Source: Eucalyptus grandis (lineage: Eukaryota > Streptophyta > Magnoliopsida > Myrtales > Myrtaceae). Taken from it: a DNA stretch of 64,000 bases. The stretch lies in the NCBI RefSeq assembly GCF_016545825.1, contig NC_052614.1, positions 39,774,072-39,838,071 on the forward strand. Reading direction: 5' to 3'. Made by a program: the position numbers and the translations under genes. Shown here one piece after another: positions 23,386-33,725 of this stretch. Each line of letters begins with the position of its first letter. Within the stretch, counting starts at the first letter, position 1. The notes below the pieces were generated by a model. That model searched no databases, was not told where the DNA came from, and saw only the letters and a list, made by a program, of their open reading frames with translations.

Positions 23386-24315
23386 AGGGAAATCTTAAAA
23401 AAAAAATCCTAAACTTATTGCACTTTTACTAATCCAAGTCATCAATTTTTCAATTTTCTAAATTGAGTCTTAAATCTTTTCACTTCTTGCCATTTGAGTT
23501 CATCTTACTCATTTTGATCGGAATTTGCTAATGTGAATGTCGGCGGTGCCACGTGGCGCAATTGGTGCTGATGTGAACAATTTTTAATAATATTTTAATA
23601 TTTTTTGAAATTTTTGCACTTTTTTTCTTTTTCCTCTTTCTTTCTTTTCCACTTTCTTCTTCCTTTTACCAATGATTGGCCACCGGTCATGGCCGTCAAG
23701 CTAGCCTCCTTGCCACCTTGCCACGGGCGAGGCCCAATCGAGCCAAGGCGACCCTTGGTGAGGGGAAACCTCGCCCAAACTAGGCGAGGCCGCCCTAGCC
23801 TAGCGGGGCCGACCTACCTCGTTAGATCTAGTGAGGGGAGCCCTCACTGGGGCTCGCCCTAGCCCAAGTAAGTATTAGCCTCGCTTGATGTCACCCTAGC
23901 CCGAGCTAAGGCTAGCCTTGCCAGATTTGGCTTGGGCAAGGCCAACCTTCGTTGAGTCTCGCCCGGCCATGCCTCGCCTAAGGCAAGCGAGGCCAGTCGG
24001 CCTGGGCATGGCTTGTGGCTGACCATTGCCTCGGCGGTGATTGACCATCGGCAAAAGGTAGAAGAAAGTAGAAAAGAAAGAAAGAGAATTTAAAAAAAAA
24101 AATATTAAAATATTATTAAAAATTATTTATGTCAACGCTGATCATATCACATGACACCACCGGCATCCACGTTAGCAAATTTCCACTAGAGTTAGCCAAA
24201 TGGACTCAATTGCTAATAAGTGAAAATGTTTAAAACTAGATTGACAAAATTAAAAAGGTTTATGACTGAATTGGCATAAATACAATAAGTTTAGGAATTT
24301 TGAACAATTTTCCCT
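23386..24315. mobile_element. Long-TIR non-autonomous element (Mutator/foldback-like), copy 1
   Basis: The two ends are inverted copies of each other over roughly 250-300 bp. The left starts gggaaatcttaaaaaaa and runs through tcctaaacttattg; the right, reverse-complemented, starts gggaaaattgttcaaaattc and runs through the same tcctaaacttattg. The arms continue symmetrically through a C/T-rich (left) or G/A-rich (right) tract to a G/C-rich centre (about 23690-24060) rich in gggcgaggc/gcctcgccc motifs. There is no transposase. The corresponding place in unit B (about 36862) has no element, so it moved in after the duplication. Flanks share tctatt, possibly a worn target duplication. Confidence 0.8.
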
Positions 24316-24540
24316 CTATTACGCAAATTCACAATACAACAAAGTCCTTAGAACACCAATTTATGACAATTATCATGCGATGATGAATTCTTAACCAAAA
24401 TAGTTGAATTATGCTACTTTCCTTTTAAAGTGATTGAGGTTGGCTATTTCTTCGTGCATTTGACTCTTTGCTTGTTGAATTGCAAAATCCCAGGGGTTAT
24501 CACGCGTTGGCCCAAGAAACATAAAGTTTGGTGAGATGCA

Positions 24541-24645
24541 GGCACATTATTTCGTGGAAAATAGGTCATTTTCGGCAAATATTTTTCTGGAAATTATTTT
24601 CCGCGAAACGAACGGAGCCTTAGAAAACTAACATTTTCCCCAAAG
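24541..24645. repeat. Palindrome-rich short repeat that served as copia target, left part
   Basis: ggaaattattttccgcgaaa followed by cgaacggagcct occurs at about 24591-24620, and again right of the copia element at about 32291-32320. Together they form a two-copy repeat split by the copia insertion. Similar ggaaaatattttcc sequences near 3365 and 44560 suggest an abundant small repeat. Confidence 0.55.
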
Positions 24646-24650
24646 AATTC
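24646..24650. repeat. Target-site duplication of copia element (left)
   Basis: AATTC here is repeated at 32237-32241 directly outside the other LTR, the 5-bp duplication expected of Ty1/copia integration. Confidence 0.9.
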
Positions 24651-25076
24651 TGTTGGGAATGACTGATCCCCGAAATACCGGATTCGACACTAAATCGAAC
24701 CCCTAAATCAATGCGGAAGACGAAGCCTGGAAAAACGAACACGCATCACCGATCCTAAAGCACACCACAGATTCGAGCGTACCTTTTAGCCACAGATTAA
24801 ACACCGACGCCGATTGAGGAAGAAAATCCGGTCGAATTCAATCCGATGAAGCCTTGAAGGGAAGAATTTGAAGCCGTATGCCTCTTGTTCCTTTTGAGAG
24901 AAAAACGCGCGAGAGAGAAAAGACGTGTGTAATTTCTAATTCCAATAGACGTCTTCTCTCTCTCTCTCTCTCCCTTTTTATACCTCCCCCATCCACGGGC
25001 CATATTCCCGTGGGCCGGGCTCTCTTGGCCCAACTTGGGCGGACGGGCCTTAAGCCCAAATTAAATAAAGCCTTCA
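24651..25076 (-). repeat. 3' LTR of copia element
   Basis: 426 bp from tgttgggaatgac to aaagccttca on the plus strand. By eye it differs from the other LTR by about 14 substitutions, nearly all transitions, plus small length changes in runs including the CT microsatellite. Confidence 0.95.
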
Positions 25077-25088
25077 TCTCCCACTCGC
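25077..25088 (-). other. Polypurine tract of copia element
   Basis: On the minus strand gagtgggaga ends directly at the 3' LTR, the normal place and composition for the primer of plus-strand DNA synthesis. Confidence 0.75.
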
Positions 25089-26135
25089 ACATGGTGGGCC
25101 GAACAATATTCTCTTTACCTCTCTTCAACATTCATACCGGTGAATAATCCGTGCGACCAGCATACTTTGAGCTCGTTGCTATACATCTGTTAGGAATATA
25201 TAGCAGCTCATTAATGGGCGTCACACTCCGAGTAGATTTAGTATGCGTACCCTAGATCGATCGATCACATTTATATCTCTCTTGATCTCTTTTAAACAAT
25301 GATATATATTGTATTCACAATTATAATTATCACAAAGACAATAATAATTGGTCGACCAATGAATACAAAAACTACAATGTGATTCTCTAAAATCGATCTT
25401 CCTCTTTCCTTCAAACTCTCAATTTCAGTCCAGCTTGCTTTTCTAGAAATGCCCCATTAGATCGAATCATCTCATGACCATTGGCAACACCCTAAGATAG
25501 CAAACACTAAATAGAAATCTTGAGAATAAGTAAGAGTCATGAGGGGACTAAAAATTGAGGAACTCTTTTCCTCAAGAGTCTCACACGTCATAAAAGTTGA
25601 GACCAAACTTTTTGCCACTCTTATTGGTCGTCTCATGCATACGTAGTATGAAATACGTATTACGGTATTAACTCATTTCCCATGGAGCGTATGTCTGCAC
25701 TTTTCAATACCGTACGGATGATAGTTCGGACATACCTAATGTCTAACTTGAGTTCACATATCTACTCAATCACAAAATTCATCGAACTCACATCGGCATC
25801 ATAGATAGATAAAGTAAAATATGTGGGGTATTTTACTTTCGGACATCGTAAGTATTATGTCCTCATCTTAACACTTAGTTAAGGCGACATACGTATTTTA
25901 AGCTTGAGCTCTCGATTATCACTTAGATAATAAGCTTAAAATCAGTCTCATCTCTATTTATCACACAATAAACAAAGGCGATTACCCGTGTGAGTGGGCT
26001 AATCTTTTATCTGTCCGACATACTTCTCAACTTAAAATAATACACTAAGTATTAAGATGCATAAAGATCATACAAAGATTCATAGGCATTAATAATGAAA
26101 CAACACTAGTTCATAAATGTGAACAACTCGGGAAA
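25089..26135 (-). other. Copia 3' non-coding region
   Basis: About 1 kb between the RNase H stop (TAA at 26136-26138) and the polypurine tract. It is AT-rich without a supported frame. Confidence 0.6.
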
Positions 26136-26690
26136 TTACAATCCGGTACATCGGACTCTACGCAATCCTAGAGATTTTACATGACCACAAAACACATCTC
26201 TAGGTATTAGCTTTGTCATAGGATCTGCTACCATTCTATGCGTAGATATGTACTTGTAAGTTCACATCCTTTCGTGCAACCATATCCTTGACAAAGTTAT
26301 ACTTAGTATCTATATGTTTGGTCTTGCCATGATACTTTGGATCTTTGGTGTATGCTATAGCTGCTTGGCTATCACAGGTTAACCAATAATTGATTTGCAG
26401 CTTTCTCAATAACACCTAAATGATCCAAGAATCTCTTAAGCCAAACTGCTTCTTGTACTTCTTTTGATAATGCCACGAACTCAGCTTCCATCATGGATAA
26501 GGCTATGCATGTTTGCTTCTTACTACTCCATGATATGACGACATTGCTCAGTAAGAAAGCAAATCCTCGGGTAGATTTTCTTTCATCTAAATCTCCTCCC
26601 CAATCGGCATCGAATAGCCTTCAAGTCGCAGATCCTTTCCTTAGTAATTCAACTTGTAATCGCGTTCCCTTCAGATACCTCGGTATTCTC
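26136..26690 (-). pseudogene. Copia RNase H region
   Basis: Minus-strand translation shows the copia RNase H C-terminal pattern including CDSQAAIAYTKDPKYHGKTK, HIDTKYNFVKD, and the end GHVKSLGLRRVRCTGL before TAA. Frame breaks separate it from the reverse transcriptase, so it is a broken part of the polyprotein. Confidence 0.8.
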
Positions 26691-27968
26691 TTAACGGCTT
26701 TCCAATGTCTGGACTGGATTGGATTGGTATCTACTCACCATTCCAACTGCAAAACATATGTCGGGTCTTGTACACATCATAGCGTACATCAAGCTCCCAA
26801 CAGCACTTGCATAAGGAACATGTTTCATTTGTTCCTTCTCTTGTGGAGTCCTTGGATACAGTTTATGGCTCAATCCTTCACCTTTTGCAATAAAAGTGTC
26901 TATGGGTTTACAATCTTGCATACGAAACTGTTCTAGAACTTTGTTTATATAAGTTTCTTGCGAAAGAGACAACGATCTTTTCGAACGATCTCTTGAAATC
27001 TTAACTCCAAGAATGTATGCAGCCTCACCCATATCCTTCATCTCAAAGTTGGAAGACAACCAACTTTTGACAGTCTTAACAAACTCCATATTGCTTCCAG
27101 AATTAGTATATCATCAACATATAATGATATGATCACAAATTGATCCTTGGATCTTTTGATATATACACAATGATCCTCATCAATCATCGTAAAATCATAT
27201 GCCATTATGGCATTATGAAAACGTATATACCATTGTCTTGATGATTGCTTAAGACCATATATCGACCTCAAAAGTCGACATACTTTTTCTTCTTGGCCTT
27301 TCACTATGAAACCAACGGGTTGTTCCATATATATCTCTTCCTATAATTCTCCATTGAGGAAAGCAGTCTTTACATCCATTTGATGTAATTCAAGATCCAG
27401 ACTAGCCACTATTGCCGAATAATGCGAATGAGGTAAATCTCACTACGGGAGAAAACGTATCTTCATAATCAATTCCTTCCTGTTGATTATACCCCTTCGC
27501 CATAAGGCGAGCCTTATGCCTTTCAATCGAGCCATCAGTCTTTCGCTTTATTTTGAGAACCCATTTGTTCCCAATAGCTCTGCGTCCTTTTGGCAGATCA
27601 ACCAGTTCCCAGACTTGGTTTGATTTCATTGACTCCATTTCCTCTTCCATTGCATTAATCCATTTTTCCTTACTAGGGCAATTCAGAGCCTCATTAATAT
27701 TTCTTGGCTCATCCTCATCTTGTGGAGCAACCATAAAAGTTTCCCCTTCAATGTCAAAATGTCGACGGGGAATACTTTGACGACTTGTTTGCCGTATGGG
27801 AGATTGTACACTTTGCACATCATCCCCCATCATGCTCCCACTTGGATTAGGTAATGATGATGTCGTCTTATCACGTGGTTGCAATTGAGAATGAGTTGAA
27901 TTTAATTCATCACTTCTCATATTACTCCCACTTGGACGAAGTCCACTAAGGTCATTATCTTGATCCAA
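26691..27968 (-). pseudogene. Copia reverse transcriptase region
   Basis: Pieces in three frames carry, in order, EEMESMKSNQVWELVDLPKG, NKWVLKIKRKTDGSIERHKA, LMAKGYNQQEGIDYEDTFSP, SIYGLKQSSRQWYIRF, the catalytic YVDD box, and EMKDMGEAAYILG to DICFAVGMVSRYQ. The 27968-27402 piece also includes the variable region between integrase and RT. Frameshifts near 27400-27330 and 27040-27090 disrupt it. Confidence 0.88.
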
Positions 27969-27972
27969 GGTT

Positions 27973-29057
27973 TCAAATAGGGAAAATCTTCCCTATTTCG
28001 CCCTTCTTAGGAAACTCATCCTCTAAGAATGTGACATCTCGTGATTCAAATTCAGTTATACTCCCACTTTCCTGCTCACCAATGAACACATACCCTTTCG
28101 AGTGTTCCGAGTATCTTATGAAAATACTCTTCTTTCCTCTGGGACCCAATTTCCCAAACTTGTGAGAGGACTCATGTGTATAGGCAGCACAACCCCATGG
28201 CTTAAGAAAACTCAAGTCCGGTTTTCTACCTATCCATAACTCATATGGAGTGGAAGTAACTAATTTGGAAGGCACCCGGTTAAGTATATACGCGAAAGAG
28301 TTAACAATGCATCACTCCAAAGGTGATAGGCAAGTTAGCATGCGCCATCATGGACCTAACCATTTCTAGTAGGGTTCTGTTTCTTCTCTCCGCAACACCA
28401 TTTTGTTGAGGTATATGGAATAGACAACTGTCTTTCTATTCCTTTTTCATCACATAATTTTCTGAACTCATCGGATAAATATTCTCGACCTCGATCGGAA
28501 TCTCAATGCTTTTATTTTCTTGTCTAATTGATTCTCTACCAGGTTCATAAACCTTTTGAAACAACTTATTGCTTCAGATTTATGAGAAATCAAATAGACA
28601 TATCCAAATTGAGTGTAATCATCTATAAAAGTGATGAAATAAACAGCCTCATGCCTTCCTTTCACATTCATTGGACCACAAATATCAAAATGGATTAAAT
28701 GCAGAGAAATTCAGCTCTTTTTCCTTTTCCAAATGGTTTCCTTGTCGTTTTCCCTTCTAGGCAATGCTTACATATGGACAAATCGACTTTTTCAATATTG
28801 CCCAACAAGCCCTCTTTGGCTAGTCTATTCATACGCTGTTGGCTAATGTGACCAAGTCTAGCATGCCACACATTCACATCATTATCATATTTATTAGGAG
28901 ACGTGAGAAGGGAATAACAAACATTAGTATTAACATAATCAATATCTAATACAATAAAACCATCAGAAAAATAACCACAACCATAGTAATTTGTATCCAA
29001 AAACAAATTCACACCTCTATTACAAAAGTTCATATTAAAACCTAATTTAACCAACAC
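27973..29057 (-). pseudogene. Copia integrase region
   Basis: The GAG-pre-integrase segment (WHARLGHISQQRMNRLAKEG, then CKHCLEGKTTRKPFGKGK, 29057-28695) supplies the zinc-binding HHCC-type module. FITFIDDYTQFGYVYL (28671-28468) begins the catalytic core with its first acidic residues. TPYELWIGRKPDLSFLKPWG with a C-terminal YSEHSKGYVF follows (28275-27973). Breaks between the pieces, including in the core near 28460-28280, mean that no working integrase is encoded. Confidence 0.86.
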
Positions 29058-29067
29058 TAATACGACA

Positions 29068-30245
29068 CTAAATTCCGACGAATCTCCGGAGCATACAGCA
29101 CATCATGAAGGAACAAAGTGCGTCCACCACACATATTCGTTGGCATGTGCCAATTCCTTTCACTTCAGCTCTGGGTTTTTCCCACATAGATCCACTTAGT
29201 TCCGGTTGGTACTCGTCGAATTCCACGAAGGATCCTCTATCCTTCGCTACATGGTCCGTCGCTCCCGAATCCACAGTCCACAAAGGATTAGACTCGGTTA
29301 AGAATACGGAACTCGAAACAAAAGTGAAGTTCTGAAAAGTACAAGGGGTGCATACCTTCTTTGGCTCACGACAGTCGCGAGCATAGTGACCCTTCTTGTC
29401 ACAGTTGTAGCATTTCACCCTTGCAAGCTTTTTCATGCAGGGATGCTTCCCTCTTTCATGTTGGTTAAATTTGGGTTTCTTCCCTGAAGGACCTGCTTCT
29501 TCCTTGCCTTTTCTCTTATCAAACCAATTAGGGTGCTTGCGCTTGGAGCTCGAAGCTCCATTTGAGCTAGAACTAGCATGATAAAGTTCAGCATTCGGCT
29601 TAGCCGCCAACAAGCGGTCCTCTTCCAGCTCAAGATGACGCATTGCATCATCAAAGGTTTTGATATTTTCATTATGAGTCAGGTGCACCTTCATATGCTC
29701 CCAACTCTGAGGCAAGGAACGAATCACTGCTTGCACTTGCTGCTCATCTGTGAGGACATGGCCAGCATCTCTCAGCTCAGTTATCATGTTTGACATCTTT
29801 CTAAGATGTTTCTAAGATGTTGCTCCATGGTCTGACCATGAGGCTTCTTATAAGAGTCAAACCTGATAGTGAGCTGCCTCAGTTTAGTCATCGAAGTATG
29901 ACCAAATCTAGCTGTCAATGCCTCCCACATTTCCTTAGCATTGTCAAAACGCCGAAACTCTCGCATGACGTCATTTTCCATGCTGCTCAGCAACGTGATG
30001 CGGGCTAGAGTTCATTCTTTTCCACGAAAAAAGCTTCTTTGTCTCTTTTGTCTTTGTGGAGTAGTTCCCTCTTCAGGTTCTACCATGGTCATGACAAGAG
30101 CCTCAAGTGCTTCTTGCTCTTCCAGCACATACTGGATTTTCATTTGCCAAATTTCATAATTGTCTCCATTGAGCTTTTCACCTTTGTTCAGCTCGGCAAC
30201 TATGCTCTTTGTGGCTGAAGCCATTGATCTGAACAAATTAGACAA
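29068..30245 (-). pseudogene. Copia gag, nucleocapsid zinc knuckle and protease region
   Basis: Gag starts MSNLFRSMASATKSIVAELN at 30245, shifts frame near 30010, continues 29993-29784 (ENDVMREFRRFDNAKEMWEA) and shifts again at a small duplication of the tttctaagatg motif near 29797-29818. The 29796-29068 frame holds the zinc knuckle CYNCDKKGHYARDC (C-x2-C-x4-H-x4-C) and the protease active site DSGATDH. Order and motifs are typical of copia. Confidence 0.9.
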
Positions 30246-30621
30246 ATATGCACGAATTATTAATGCCTATCATTTATGCATCCCTATTTACATAGACCCA
30301 TCATATTAATGAATAATTTCAAGTAAGGTTTCAGAATCAAAATGTCACTATGTTTCCAATCATCTTCCAAAATCTAACTTAAAACTATCATCAATATAAT
30401 TGTCTTATGCAAAATCAATTCTATGAAGCTACAAAAACTTCTAAAACTACCCACACTAATTACCCACAACCAGCAATAATGAGAAAGCAACACATTATAG
30501 GCATCCAATAAAACAATAATGCTTTCAATTAACACCAATAACATATAAGTTGCTACAAGTAATCATAATTATTACATTAAGTTGTCCACAAATCACACTT
30601 AATATATATCAGCCAATACAA

Positions 30622-31013
30622 CTAACACCAAGTCAGCACACGAACTGGGAAAGATCCTCTTTTGTTCAATTTCTTGATCTTTTCCCTTGAAACAATACAA
30701 TAATATTCATTTACAAAATCCATCACAATCTTCTTGTAGGAAGCAGCTCCGTTGACATCCCATATGCGATTCAACACATCTTGCCATTCAGGTGGAAGAG
30801 TATTTATGAAAAATCGCACCATTTCTGACTGTGACATAGGACGACCTTTCCATATGACCTGTTGAATTTTCCCATTGACTTCAAGGACATGATCAATTAA
30901 GTCACCTCTCTCCCATCAATGATCAGTTAGCTCAGCTATCAACTTAGACAGCCTATCCTTTTGTTCATCGGTAATTGCATGAATAGGTGCGCGTAATCTC
31001 AGAGGAGGCATTG
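30622..31013 (-). pseudogene. Extra gag-like frame in the copia leader
   Basis: From an ATG at about 31013 the minus strand reads MPPLRLRAPIHAITDEQKDR, then a TGA near 30916, then an open frame to 30622 including MVRFFINTLPPEWQDVLNRI. The layout (SLPPEW-like block after a helical segment) recalls retroelement gag proteins but does not overlap or resemble this element's own gag, which begins 400 bp downstream. It may be a remnant of another retroelement captured in the leader. Confidence is low. Confidence 0.4.
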
Positions 31014-31117
31014 TTCCTGCAACAAATGCAGAACAAATAAGGGATCACATTATAATCCACATAGACTTAATTGAAAAAGAAACACATTCTTTTCCTTTTT
31101 TTTTTCTTTTTTTTTGG

Positions 31118-31640
31118 GGTCAACGATCAACGGTCAACGGTCGGTCGGTCAACGGTCAACGGAGGTCAACGGTCATCGGTCGTCGGACCGGTCGGACCCG
31201 CCGAGTCGGTCGGGCCGATGGGCCCGGCTCGCTCGAATCGGCGGCACGTGCCGCGCGCGTGCGCGGGCTGACGTCACGCGGGCGTCATCCGGCACGTGCC
31301 ACGTGCGCGTCGGGTCTCCGCGGAGTTGGGTCGCCCGGTGACCGTCCGGCGAAATGTCGCCGTGCGGCGTCATCGATGACGTCACCCTAGCGGTTATTGA
31401 CCGTTGGGTGACGTCATGCTGACGTCGGACGCGATCGTCCGCGGACCGGCACGTGCCGCTCATCGCCGGCCGGCGGCGCACGCCCCGGTTACCGCCGACC
31501 GGCGCGTGTGCCCGCACGGCTTGGGAGACCAGCGCTCCGGGCGCGTCGCGCCCACGCGCATCGGCTTCGGCGCGCGTGGGCGCGTGCGGCGTCTCCCCGG
31601 CGGCGCACGACGTACCTCGCCGACTCATCTCGACGTCGCC
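31118..31640 (-). other. G/C-rich copia leader with W-box cluster
   Basis: About 520 bp between primer site and gag are strongly G/C-rich and CpG-rich, unlike the rest of the window. In the element's sense direction TTGACC, the core of the WRKY-binding W-box, occurs five times in about 50 bp (31118-31169). The 151-codon minus frame (31628-31173) here is Arg/Ala/Asp-rich, as expected from G/C composition, and I do not call it a gene. Confidence 0.6.
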
Positions 31641-31803
31641 TTTCTCCCCATCTTTCAGAAAATAGTTTCGACTTACGAAAACTCAGTAAAAAGGCCGAAG
31701 AATGCTCGGGTGTCGAGATTTTTGTCCCGATCCATACGGCCGAAAATTTCTTCGCGAAAAATCAATCAAAGAACATCAAATTGATCGGGAAAACGTGAAC
31801 TAG

Positions 31804-31815
31804 GGCTCGATACCA
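31804..31815 (-). other. Primer-binding site of copia element
   Basis: On the minus strand TGGTATCGAGCC follows the 5' LTR after one base. It is close to the common plant copia site complementary to the 3' end of initiator tRNA-Met (TGGTATCAGAGC), with a changed middle. Confidence 0.85.
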
Positions 31816-31816
31816 A

Positions 31817-32236
31817 TGTTGGGAATGACCGATCCCGAAATACCGGATTCGACACTAAATCGAACCCCTAAATCAATGCGGAAGACGAAGCCCGGAAAAA
31901 CGAACACGCGTCACTGATCCTAAAGCACACCACGGATTCGAGCGTACCTTTTAGCCACAGATTAAACACCGACGCTAATTGAGGAAGAAAATCCGGTCGA
32001 ATTCGATCCGATGAAGCCTTGAAGGGAAGAATTTGAAGCCGTATGCCTCTTGTTCCTTTTGAGAGAAAAACGCGTGAGAGAGAAAGACGTGCGTAATTTC
32101 TAATTCCAACGAGACGTCTTCTCTCTCTCTCTCCCTTTTATACCTCCCCCATCCACCAGCCATATTCCCGTGGGCCGGGCTCTCTTGGCCCAACTTGGGC
32201 GGACGGGCCTTAAGCCCAAATTAAATAAAGCCTTCA
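31817..32236 (-). repeat. 5' LTR of copia element
   Basis: 420 bp from tgttgggaatgacc to aaagccttca on the plus strand; near-identical to 24651-25076. The minus strand contains a TATA-like tataaaag near the CT/GA run, a candidate element promoter. Confidence 0.95.
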
Positions 32237-32241
32237 AATTC
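32237..32241. repeat. Target-site duplication of copia element (right)
   Basis: AATTC, matching 24646-24650. Confidence 0.9.
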
Positions 32242-32611
32242 ATTTTCCGTGAAACGAACGTCGGAAAATTCGAAAAATATTTTCCCGGAAATTATTTTCC
32301 GCGAAACGAACGGAGCCTAATTTTTTAAATAATTGGATATAACCATAAAAGGCTTTTCGTCCTTGAGTAACTCGGAGGGTATAAACGTTTCTCTCAAAAA
32401 TGCCGGTTAACTGAAATATAATCTTATCTGAAAAGATGATTAAGACATGCTTAGGAAGATCATGAAGAGCATTTCACTGAATTCATAAACAGTTACCGAG
32501 AAACCCATAAGATGAACCACTTTATATAGACTACACGAACCGAGCTTAAATGAGGAAAAAATTGAAGAAAAAAAGTAAAGATAGAGAGCCGAATCATGAA
32601 TACATTGCTAG

Positions 32612-32771
32612 AGATGATGAACTCCTCGTAATAGGGCTATTTGCACTTATAATACAGTGAAATGTACTTCTAATACGAATGAAACTTATAAAATATTCAG
32701 TGGGAGGATTTATGGTCCGTTGGATCAGTACGCCATTTACAGAGGTCTTCTTATAGATGATTTGTGTAATA
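32612..32771 (+). pseudogene. Truncated Gnk2-family copy A'
   Basis: The 280 bp upstream (from aattttttaaataattggat at about 32324) match the upstream flank of the plus-strand copies at 38.05-38.35 and 41.18-41.47 kb. The coding remnant begins gatgatgaactcctcgtaat and resembles the MVKLLVIGLF leader, followed by a stop in place of the usual cysteine region. The next part (tataaaatattcagtgggag) matches the copy at 47.7 kb more than the others. It stops where a long-TIR arm begins near 32772, so the signature cysteines are missing. Confidence 0.65.
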
Positions 32772-33060
32772 GTATGTCAAAATTACCAAAAAAGTTCTAA
32801 ATCTATTTGTATCAATTTAGTCCTAAATCTTTTTAAACTAATTTACTCCTAAACCTTTTTTTTTTATTTGTGTTCAATAAGTCTATCCGATCAATTTTGA
32901 CCGGAAATTATTAACGTGGACGTCAAGCCATCCTACGTGGTAGTGGCAGCACTCACATAAACAATTTTTGCAAGTTTTTATTATTTTTCTATTTTTATTT
33001 TTTTTATAGTTTTTGTGTTTCTTTTTTTTTCTTTTTTCTATCCTACCATTTTCCAACTCT
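32772..33060. mobile_element. Single arm of long-TIR element family
   Basis: aaaaagttctaaatctattt, tcaatttagtcctaaa, the gatcaattttgaccggaaat box and the C/T-rich tract are in the same order as the left arms of the full elements at 23386 and 42816. No matching right arm follows. It truncates the Gnk2 remnant A'. Confidence 0.65.
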
Positions 33061-33725
33061 AAAAATTCGTTGTTTCTAATTCCTTTTAACTGGGTCTAAA
33101 TTCCTTGTAATTGGGTCTACTCTGCTTCATATACGTTTCAAGAGATCACTATGGCTCTTTTCTCTTCTAGCTTTTATCTCAATAACGTTGCTATTGGCTG
33201 TGTCATATGCCACTTCAGTTCTCTAAGATGGAAAATTTAACGGGGAGCACTCGTGCTCCAATAGAGGAACTACGTAAGTAATTTTTGATCGTTTGAAAAG
33301 TCGGGATATTCTTGTCCTATAGGAATACGTCGAGTTTCTTTGCGGGCTTTGGCCGGAACTTGATCACAACAATTATGTGATCAGGACCCGATTTGAAGTT
33401 AGATTACCAAAATTAGACTTTAAACAGAAAAAGAAACGAGAGAAAATATGCTACAGGTACATATGACATTACCGTGTTTGGGCGTGCATACAAACTTCGA
33501 GCCCGACTTAGGCTGCGTTTGGGAACAGCTTTACAAAGCCCTTTGAATCTCTAAAGGTCCTTGGGCAAAGGCAAGTGTGTTTGGCATTTAATTTTGGGGA
33601 TACATTTCCCAAATGCTAGCATTTCCAAAGGCCTTGTAAAGGCATTAGAATCCTTGAGCACACATCTCCCATCGGCCTCTCCGCACGATTTGCAATCGCG
33701 TTGATCCTAAAAAGAAATCTTGGAG
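33061..33725. other. Intergenic stretch
   Basis: No gene is seen. ggctgcgtttggga at about 33511 begins a sequence of the kind found at the ends of small non-autonomous transposons, with an internal aaaggccttgtaaaggc inverted motif; the other end is not clear. Confidence 0.35.

Larger units (their letters stand above)
20515..24550. repeat. Segmental duplication unit A (Gnk2 gene and flanks)
   Basis: From gaggatttatttgacaaccc at about 20519 to gagatgcaggcac at about 24546 this stretch aligns by eye with unit B at about 33730-37110, in the same orientation and including the Gnk2 gene, its TATA promoter and both flanks. Unit A carries a long-TIR element at 23386-24315 that unit B lacks. It also lacks about 120 bp present in unit B near 33830-33955. 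Confidence 0.85.
24651..32236 (-). mobile_element. Ty1/copia LTR retrotransposon, structurally complete, coding-defective
   Basis: The element spans 7586 bp, is oriented on the minus strand and is flanked by AATTC on both sides. It has two LTRs (24651-25076 and 31817-32236) with TG...CA ends, a primer-binding site next to the 5' LTR (31804-31815), a purine tract next to the 3' LTR (about 25077-25088), and the copia order gag, protease, integrase, reverse transcriptase, RNase H. The polyprotein is split by several frameshifts and stops, so it could move only with help from another copy. Unusual parts are a G/C-rich leader (about 31118-31640) and a second gag-like frame at 30622-31013 between primer site and gag. 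Confidence 0.95.

Noticed and set aside
31173..31628. 151-codon minus-strand open frame in the copia leader, and overlapping plus-strand frames
   Set aside because: Arg/Ala/Asp-rich translation in several frames at once is what G/C-rich, CpG-rich DNA gives by chance; no domain is visible and it lies in a non-coding leader.
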